The position numbers and the translations under genes are program-made. The notes beneath the pieces are model-generated. The model was given only the letters and a program-made list of their open reading frames with translations, did no database searches and had not been told where the DNA came from. Positions 49,090 through 55,068 of a stretch of DNA of 55,068 bases are shown here, in pieces. The DNA comes from Bacteroidaceae bacterium (lineage in GTDB: Bacteria; Bacteroidota; Bacteroidia; Bacteroidales; Bacteroidaceae), in contig JAFTEV010000043.1 in assembly GCA_017453465.1 (NCBI GenBank), positions 1 through 55,068 on the forward strand, written 5' to 3'. The first letter of the stretch is position 1. Every line of letters starts with the position of its first letter.

Positions 49090-52000
49090 TATGGTTTATA
49101 GATGTTATCGATTTGTTCCATGATGTGTATCGTTTCTGTGATGGCATAGACCATCTTTATGTAGTGGTTTAAGTCCTCAAATTTAAGTGTTTCTCCCTTC
49201 CTGTCCTTTAGCCATTTTTGTAATGGTTGATAGCCTCCGATATGGAATTGGTAGGCAATCTTGGGAACGTTGCAGAAGGCTTCTTCTTCATTGATGTGTA
49301 CACAGCCAGCTCCTTCTTCTTCTTCGATAAAATGGAAGTTTCCTACTTTCCCGTCTCCATTTCCCCTATACGTCACTGTGGGCTTCCATGTATTTGTTTG
49401 CCGCATTAAATGGATGTCTGTCAGTTGTTTGCCAAGTGCTGCCAATTGGTGGTATGTTGCTTTGTTGGGGTATGGGACGTGTGGAAAATTATAGTCCAAG
49501 AAGGGCTTAAAGGTTGTACGATAGTTGTTGGAGTATAAAATAGCATAGATATAGTATAACAGTTCGTGCGGCTCTATGCTTTCTTCCAATTTTGTTTCTA
49601 TTTCTTGTAGGATAGCAGGCTTGATGTTGAGTCGCACTTCCATTTTGTCACCAATTTGTTCTGTCACATAAAGTGGATAGACGTATCCACCTCCACGGTA
49701 GAACACATTGAGGTCTGTAATGCTGTCAGTGATAAATGCAAGATTCCAAGGCATATTGCCAACCACTTGACCTTGCTGGCCGATGATAAGGCCAAGGTTA
49801 TCGGTGTCAACAAAGTGGTGCATGGTTTCAAAAACAGGATAGGCAATAAATCCCTTAGATTTGTTCGTGAAGTAGGTGTATCGTTTGTCAAAGGGGCGAT
49901 AGGTGGCTGGCTGGATGTACTCATCCTTTATTCCATAGTCCTTTACGTGATTTTGTGCAAAGCTGACTTTTTGGTCACGGCTCTCTTTTTCTATGCTATA
50001 AGTCTGCTTCAATTCTGTCTCAGTCATGTCCATGAAATCCGCCAATACACGTTTGAGTGCATTTGGAGTGTACTGGTATGCAATGCCGTCTCGTTTTGTG
50101 CATATCCCTAAACCTCCAGCCTCAAACATATTGGGCAGGTTGATTCCGCTGAAAAACACTTCCTCCCTGCTATAGTCCATTGGAATAAAATAGTAGCGTG
50201 GAGCCTTAGGGGTAACTTCTGTGAAATCCAAGTTGGCAATGGATGATACTTTCAGAAAGTCTAACTTCTGTCGCTTCTTGCCCCACACGTCAGCATAATA
50301 TACTTTTGCAAATTCTCCATCCTGCTTTTTCCCCGTCTTAATGAAGATGTTGATACATACCCCCTGCAATATGTTGAACACATTTTCATCTTTACTTCCG
50401 TCTGGGCACAACTCTTTCTTCTTGCTATTGCCGTGCAGATTCACAATTCTGATTTCATCGAAAGCCTTGAGCAGTTCGTAGCGCATACCCCGGAATGTGG
50501 GGGAGTCAAGATAACCGTGTGGGTTGATGTAGGCCACAATCCCCTTCCCGCCACGCTCAATATAGTTCTGTGCCAGACGGATAAACTTGACGTAATCATC
50601 GTTTACCCATTTTGTGTCTTCAATATTATAGTTTTTACCTGGTTCGCGCTTGTATTGTTCCAGCTTTTGCATAATCCATTCCCCCTTATTGATGCTCTCG
50701 CCGTTATAGGGAGGATTGCCAATCATCACCATGATGGGCTTGTCACGTTTGATGCGGTTTGCTTTTTTGATTTCTCGCGACAGCTTGTAGGCAAAGTTTG
50801 TGGTGATGGGGTTGCTGTTCGGCTTTTTCAATGAGTCTGCCAGATAGATATTCAGGCGTTTCTTTCCTGTGTGCTTATAGCCTGTTTCTGCCAATAGCAA
50901 GTCCAGTTTGATGTGGGCGATGGAGTAAGGAGCCATCATAAACTCAAAGCCATTCAAGCGTGGAAAGAGTGCTTCTTCGACGTATGTTTGCCATAGCCTT
51001 GGTTGGTCTTGATATTTACTATAAATGGCTTTCACGATTTCTGCCAAGAAAGTACCTGTGCCTGTGGCGGGGTCAAGAATCTGCACACGATGAAATTCTT
51101 TTACTTTTCGTCCCAGTCCATCTGGTGTGTTCGGGTCTGTGTGCTTCACATCCACCACCTCATGCTTAATGGTGCTGGAGTCAGCCAATCCCAAAGGCAA
51201 ATCAAAATGACTTTGCAAGATTTCATCTACGCTCTTCACCATGAAATCTACCACCTGTTCGGGGGTGTAATAGACACCACAAAGGTCTTTCTTCGTGGGG
51301 TCGTAGGCTTTCAGGAAATCTTCGTAGAAGCGAATCATGGGGTCGTTTCTGCGCGTGTTATTATAGTAACTTTCAAGCAGCCCCTTCACGTCAGATACAC
51401 GGAACAGAGCCACTAAATCATCAATAATCCAGGCAAAGCTTTCGTCCACGTATGATGAAGCCAACGACTGGAATATCTGTCTGAGCAACGGGTATGTCTT
51501 GGGTATGAAAATGCCAGCCGTAAGGCGTGAAAACTCTTTGTACTCATCATTGTTCTGAAGTCTGGCAGCAAATAGTCCGTATGTAACCGTCTGGGCATAA
51601 AGGTCGGCAAAGATTTTGGTGTTCAGCCCTTCGTTTAATACACATTTGAATGCTTCGTAGAGGTCCATCAAGTCTTCCGACGGTTCTATTTCTTCGCTCT
51701 CTTCATCTTCATCATAATAAGTCCGACTCTTGAACGCACGTTCAATGGTCTGAAAAATCACATTTTCCAAAAGTCTGGCTTTATCGGCCATGCGTTCAGC
51801 CAAAGCTGTGGCAGAACGGAGCGGTGCTGGTGTAGCTGTGCCCCAAGAGGCCATAAGTGATTCAAATCGTGGAAGGCTGTCCTTTTTTAGAAAGAAGTCT
51901 TTTCCTTTCTTTTCTATGAGTACAACCGTTTCGGAGTATAGCCCTTCAATATAGAAATGAAATTCCAGAAAGTCAGTGAAGATAATATAGCTCAGCGACT

Positions 52001-52280
52001 TCTTGTAGCGGTCAAACTGCTCCTTGTTGTGTGTCTTGCCGTCCAGGTCATTGTCGCCGGGTTGCTTCGTTTCTATATAGAAAACAGGCAGGCGGTTGGC
52101 CTTCTCTATTACCTGAAAATCTGGTGCACCACATTCCGCCCTTTTCCCATCGTTAATGACAATCACGTTGGAAAGCATTGAACTGATGAGTTGCTGTAAT
52201 GTCAGGCGATAGCTGTGCTCTTGAGCTATGCCTGTATTATACAGTTCGTTTATCTGGAAGAAGTATTGTTCAATAGTCAT
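49089..52280 (-). CDS. Single-chain restriction-modification enzyme (type IIG/ISP-like)
   Basis: A 1063-residue protein combining nuclease and adenine-N6 methyltransferase. The N-terminus has a PD-(D/E)xK-like site: Asp54 (GAPDF), Glu70 and Lys72 (FYIETKQPG). A helical linker runs to ~residue 330. The methyltransferase follows with GVYYTP (335-340), SAM motif [10 protein letters not shown] (402-411) and catalytic NPPY (522-525). The last ~450 residues are presumably the target-recognition part. There is no helicase, unlike full type ISP enzymes. The start overlaps the trmB stop by 4 bases, and its stop overlaps mrp by 1 base. Confidence 0.85.
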   Translation of the reverse strand: MTIEQYFFQINELYNTGIAQEHSYRLTLQQLISSMLSNVIVINDGKRAECGAPDFQVIEKANRLPVFYIETKQPGDNDLDGKTHNKEQFDRYKKSLSYIIFTDFLEFHFYIEGLYSETVVLIEKKGKDFFLKKDSLPRFESLMASWGTATPAPLRSATALAERMADKARLLENVIFQTIERAFKSRTYYDEDEESEEIEPSEDLMDLYEAFKCVLNEGLNTKIFADLYAQTVTYGLFAARLQNNDEYKEFSRLTAGIFIPKTYPLLRQIFQSLASSYVDESFAWIIDDLVALFRVSDVKGLLESYYNNTRRNDPMIRFYEDFLKAYDPTKKDLCGVYYTPEQVVDFMVKSVDEILQSHFDLPLGLADSSTIKHEVVDVKHTDPNTPDGLGRKVKEFHRVQILDPATGTGTFLAEIVKAIYSKYQDQPRLWQTYVEEALFPRLNGFEFMMAPYSIAHIKLDLLLAETGYKHTGKKRLNIYLADSLKKPNSNPITTNFAYKLSREIKKANRIKRDKPIMVMIGNPPYNGESINKGEWIMQKLEQYKREPGKNYNIEDTKWVNDDYVKFIRLAQNYIERGGKGIVAYINPHGYLDSPTFRGMRYELLKAFDEIRIVNLHGNSKKKELCPDGSKDENVFNILQGVCINIFIKTGKKQDGEFAKVYYADVWGKKRQKLDFLKVSSIANLDFTEVTPKAPRYYFIPMDYSREEVFFSGINLPNMFEAGGLGICTKRDGIAYQYTPNALKRVLADFMDMTETELKQTYSIEKESRDQKVSFAQNHVKDYGIKDEYIQPATYRPFDKRYTYFTNKSKGFIAYPVFETMHHFVDTDNLGLIIGQQGQVVGNMPWNLAFITDSITDLNVFYRGGGYVYPLYVTEQIGDKMEVRLNIKPAILQEIETKLEESIEPHELLYYIYAILYSNNYRTTFKPFLDYNFPHVPYPNKATYHQLAALGKQLTDIHLMRQTNTWKPTVTYRGNGDGKVGNFHFIEEEEGAGCVHINEEEAFCNVPKIAYQFHIGGYQPLQKWLKDRKGETLKFEDLNHYIKMVYAITETIHIMEQIDNIYKP

Positions 52281-53038
52281 TTGCTTGTCGTTTTTGTGCT
52301 GACCACCTCGTGCCCATACGAGCGGTAGCCATCGACGGGGATTTCTATGTCGGGTTCGGCAAGTGTTCCTGCGTGGGGGAGGGAGAATCGCAGGTACTTG
52401 ATGGGGATGCCGCGCTCCAGCCACATGCCTTCGTAGTAGGTGCGGATTTCGGTCAGCGACGGGTCGGCATTCGGTTCGTTGTACAGGTCAAACGTGCATT
52501 CCTGCAAGGGCAATCCGTTCTTCTCGGCCATGCACTTTGTGTAGGTGGCCAGAAAGTTGGAGTCTGTCTTCACATGGATGATGCCGCCATCCACAAGGAA
52601 GCGGCGATAGCGTTCCATGAAGAACGTGGAAGTGAGGCGTTTCGAGGGTTTCTTCATCTGCGGGTCTGAAAAAGTGAGCCACAGTTCGTTCACCTCGTTT
52701 TCGGCGAACAACCCGCTGGTACACTCAATGTTGGTGCGCAGAAATCCCACGTTCTTCATGCCCTCTTCCAGTGCCTGCTTTGCACCATGCCAGAGGCGTG
52801 CGCCCTTGATGTCAACGCCGATGAAGTTCATGTCGGGAAAACGCTTCGCCAGCCCGACGGTGTATTCGCCACGCCCGCAGCCCAACTCCAACACGATGGG
52901 GTTGTCATTTCTGAAGAAGTCTGTTTTCCACTTGCCGCGCAGCGCAAATCCCTCCTGTTGCAACTGCCAAAAAGGACATTCCACAACCAGCGGATTGGCT
53001 GCCACATCTGCAAATTTTGCGAGTTTGCCTTTTCCCAT
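52277..53038 (-). CDS. trmB: tRNA (guanine-N7)-methyltransferase
   Basis: A 253-residue cytoplasmic enzyme that methylates G46 of tRNAs. The Rossmann SAM site reads [20 protein letters not shown], and the TrmB hallmarks [16 protein letters not shown] and [14 protein letters not shown] are present. The start at 53038 is chosen because the -7 box lies at 53055-53062, so longer frames would begin upstream of transcription. It is first in a run of five overlapping or nearly abutting genes. Confidence 0.92.
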   Translation of the reverse strand: MGKGKLAKFADVAANPLVVECPFWQLQQEGFALRGKWKTDFFRNDNPIVLELGCGRGEYTVGLAKRFPDMNFIGVDIKGARLWHGAKQALEEGMKNVGFLRTNIECTSGLFAENEVNELWLTFSDPQMKKPSKRLTSTFFMERYRRFLVDGGIIHVKTDSNFLATYTKCMAEKNGLPLQECTFDLYNEPNADPSLTEIRTYYEGMWLERGIPIKYLRFSLPHAGTLAEPDIEIPVDGYRSYGHEVVSTKTTSK

Positions 53039-53054
53039 ACATTCAAATTTGGCG

Positions 53055-53062
53055 CAAAGATA
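53055..53062 (-). promoter_or_regulatory. Promoter -7 box of the trmB operon
   Basis: The minus strand reads TATCTTTG, matching TAnnTTTG; TTGG lies about 20 bases upstream. The leader would be about 10-15 bases, fixing the trmB start at 53038. Confidence 0.65.
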
Positions 53063-53173
53063 AGTATTATTCGGCAAATAGCCAACCTCCCTTTTTACAA
53101 ATTTATTGCACAAAGGTGATTTCCATGAATTTTAGGGCGAATCCTGCTGCAAGCCGATTCCCCTCCGACAACA

Positions 53174-53202
53174 GCAAAAGAGGACTGCCAGCCCTCTTTT
53201 GC
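53174..53202 (-). terminator. Terminator hairpin after the Big2/dockerin gene
   Basis: GCAAAAGAGG (53174-53183) pairs with CCTCTTTTGC (53193-53202). On the minus strand this is a stem with a T-run in its descending arm, about 50 bases after the stop codon of the gene at 53250. Confidence 0.6.
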
Positions 53203-53249
53203 CTTCCTATAAATAAATGTACAATGCGGATGAGTCAATAACGCCCCCG

Positions 53250-54653
53250 TTATTCACCGTTTCCTTCCAGGTAAATGTCAATCACTCTGGTGACATCGCT
53301 GACCGTCACATGGCCGTCGCCGTCCATGTCGCCCAGCGTGGCGTTTTGGTTTTCGTCAATGGTGATGTTGGCAATGACCTTCTCGCCCGCAGCCATGCTG
53401 CCATTGGTGGGTACAAACGACACGCCGTCAAACAAGGCCGAGTAGTTGCCGGGAGCCACACTTCCGTCGAGGGTCAATGGCAGTTGCATCAACACGCCGT
53501 CACCGCTTGCCAGCGGCTGGCCGTTCAGCGACATCACATTGAACATCTTGCAGTTCGTCTTCCCTGTCACGTCCGACATGTTCACAAACAGGTTCTGTCC
53601 GCGCTCCGTCAACACAGGCGTTGCAACCCCGAAGCCTTCGGGCAGGGTCAGTTGGAACTGCAAGACGGCAATATCGCTCTTGTTCACCACCCTCACATTC
53701 AGCCTTGGTTGAACGCCCTTGCTGACCACCACATCATTGACGGCCAGCTTGTCACTGCTGGGTGCAGGTACAGTCACTAGGCAACTGGCACTCAGATTGC
53801 TGCCGTCCGTGGTCGTTGCCGTAATGGTACAAGTACCAGCCGACACACCCACCACATTGCCAGCGGCATCCACCGTGGCTACACCTGCATTGGAGCTTTC
53901 CCAACGAACCCCCTTATTGGTCGCATTTTCTGGCAGCACTGTCGCTGTCAGCTGCACCATTTCATCCTTTGGCAGTTCGTAGGTATTGTAATTCAAAGAA
54001 ATGCTGGAAGCTAAGACTGAATTTACTGTAACGGTGCATTGGGCTGAAACGCCATTGTATGCGGTGCATGTAATGGTCGTCACTCCTGCACTATTAGCAT
54101 ATAAATGACCATTAGCATCCACTGTTGCAACAGCTGTATTGCTGCTATGCCATGTCAAATTTGCTTGTGCCTCTGGCTGAACAATGATTGGAGAAAAGGT
54201 ATAATTTTCGCCAGGAGATAAAACAAGCGAATTTGGAATACTGATTGAAGTTACTTCATAAACATGAATGGTGTATGTCACGAAAGTTCTTGCTGTAGAA
54301 CCGCCATTAGTTGTAGTCGATTGATACAACACGTTTGCCTTAAATACGAATGTTCCCGATTTATGTGGGGTCAAGTTGTATATTTTTGTGGTTCTTTCTT
54401 CCCATCCAGCATTGGTATAAGATGTTATTTTTATGCCATCAGTGGTAAAAACTGTCATTTCAGAATCATTAAAAGTTGCAGAATAACCACAGGAAATGAA
54501 GCCGCTCTTCACACCAGAATCAGTGTAGGGGTCAAGAGAAATAGTATTGCCCAATAACATTGTTACTGTCTTTTCTTGATTGGGATAAGTGACTGCAATA
54601 GCAATGTTGTTTACAAAGAAGCACAACAACGAAAATAAGAATAATTTTTTCAT
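53250..54653 (-). CDS. Secreted Big2-domain protein with cohesin-like domain and dockerin-like tail
   Basis: A 467-residue exported protein. Signal peptide MKKLFLFSLLCFFVNNIAIA; an N-terminal ~110-residue beta domain; two bacterial Ig-like Big2 domains (about residues 130-215 and 215-295; TWHSSNTAVATVDANGHLYA and RWESSNAGVATVDAAGNVVG); then a cohesin-like segment (RLNVRVVNKSDIAVLQFQLT, LPEGFGVATP) to about residue 430; and a C-terminal dockerin motif GDMDGDGHVTVSDVTRVIDI. A cohesin-like and a dockerin-like module on one chain, with other dockerin-tailed proteins nearby, could allow a surface assembly, but the cohesin call is by pattern only. It ends 29 bases after its last dockerin helix with no sorting signal. 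Confidence 0.75.
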   Translation of the reverse strand: MKKLFLFSLLCFFVNNIAIAVTYPNQEKTVTMLLGNTISLDPYTDSGVKSGFISCGYSATFNDSEMTVFTTDGIKITSYTNAGWEERTTKIYNLTPHKSGTFVFKANVLYQSTTTNGGSTARTFVTYTIHVYEVTSISIPNSLVLSPGENYTFSPIIVQPEAQANLTWHSSNTAVATVDANGHLYANSAGVTTITCTAYNGVSAQCTVTVNSVLASSISLNYNTYELPKDEMVQLTATVLPENATNKGVRWESSNAGVATVDAAGNVVGVSAGTCTITATTTDGSNLSASCLVTVPAPSSDKLAVNDVVVSKGVQPRLNVRVVNKSDIAVLQFQLTLPEGFGVATPVLTERGQNLFVNMSDVTGKTNCKMFNVMSLNGQPLASGDGVLMQLPLTLDGSVAPGNYSALFDGVSFVPTNGSMAAGEKVIANITIDENQNATLGDMDGDGHVTVSDVTRVIDIYLEGNGE

Positions 54654-55068
54654 AATATGATTTATTTGTGTCCCTCCAGTCCCAAAGAGACATTATTATA
54701 ATACAAGAAGCGTGGAACTGAAATACCACATCTTTAGTTGGAGGTCGTGAGAAAAACCTTTGATAGAAGATACAGTAATCAGCCCACGCTATACACGTGA
54801 ACCATTACACCTTCTTGCTATCATTGAAAGTTTCTCACGTTTCCAACTACAAGAAAAGCATAACGCTTCATTAACTATGTCACGGCACCGAAGTGTCGCC
54901 GAAAGAGTGTTGCCACTCAATCGGCTGGCAAAGATACAACAAAAAAACGAGATATGGTGAAAAATGGGGTTAAATCACTAAAAATAAAGGGATTTTTATG
55001 ATTTGGGTCTGATGCGGAAAAGGACAGGTGAAGCCACAAAAAAGACAGGTTAGGACAGAGTTTCGTTA
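54654..55068. other. Upstream region of the Big2 gene, no gene recognised
   Basis: The minus strand reads TATCTTTG at 54929-54936. This is a possible -7 box that would give the Big2 gene a ~270-base leader, but no -33 box is evident. A plus-strand frame at 54760-54960 (66 codons) has no protein-like features. The final 110 bases are AT-rich with no signal that I can support. Confidence 0.4.

Noticed and set aside
54760-54960. A 66-codon plus-strand frame at the right edge
   Set aside because: No promoter, no recognised pattern and no hydrophobic or domain features; it lies in the presumed leader of the minus-strand gene.

Overview
The window looks like chromosomal DNA from a Bacteroidales bacterium, most likely a Prevotella-like member of the Prevotellaceae. 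The reasons are: Bacteroidales-type promoters (a TTG/TTTG box about 20 bases upstream of TAnnTTTG) before many genes; a SusC/SusD pair; secreted proteins ending in GDxDGDGxVTVSDITxLI-type dockerin-like tails; FISUMP, CotH, DUF4105 and YfhO proteins; and many hairpin intergenic repeats. No insertion sequence, CRISPR array or rRNA was seen.

Layout. 0-2.4 kb: an SF2 helicase and a tRNA-Ser(CGA) whose 3' end is repeated 87 bases downstream. 2.7-17.5 kb: secreted proteins (a carbohydrate-binding-like protein, a giant rhamnogalacturonan-lyase-like protein with autotransporter-type repeats, a beta-helix/repeat pair, a CotH protein), an Hsp20 chaperone, a decayed toxin-antitoxin pair and glutamate dehydrogenase. 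18.3-29.6 kb: a compact plus-strand operon of susC, susD, two lipoproteins, two thioredoxin-fold proteins, a DUF4105 protein and a dockerin-tailed protein. 29.7-31.4 kb: the ABC-F protein EttA.

31.5-38.6 kb is an accessory, visibly AT-richer stretch and the most interesting part of the window. It holds broken PIN and MNT/HEPN toxin-antitoxin modules, a duplicated terminator-plus-promoter cassette, and a candidate structured RNA of about 390 bases that I do not recognise. It then carries a compact operon: two peptides with Cys at every fourth position (the larger with a twin-arginine, lipobox-like leader), a radical SAM/SPASM enzyme, a SPASM-only partner lacking the radical SAM cysteines, a small accessory protein, and its own tatA and tatC. 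I infer that the cysteine-rich chain is modified in the cytoplasm and then exported folded through Tat, perhaps as a lipoprotein. From memory, public family models call such genes the 'CXXX repeat peptide' system; I know of no described product.

38.7-55 kb is mostly minus-strand housekeeping: an acetyltransferase-like protein, a secreted carboxymuconolactone decarboxylase/cupin protein with a 5'-truncated AraC gene beside it, superoxide dismutase, purN, and a tightly overlapping run trmB - restriction-modification gene - mrp - yfhO-like - dipeptidyl peptidase IV. The last gene is a Big2/cohesin-like/dockerin secreted protein. Short hairpin elements built from tandem 7-8 base words recur between genes and in two places form part of a coding sequence.
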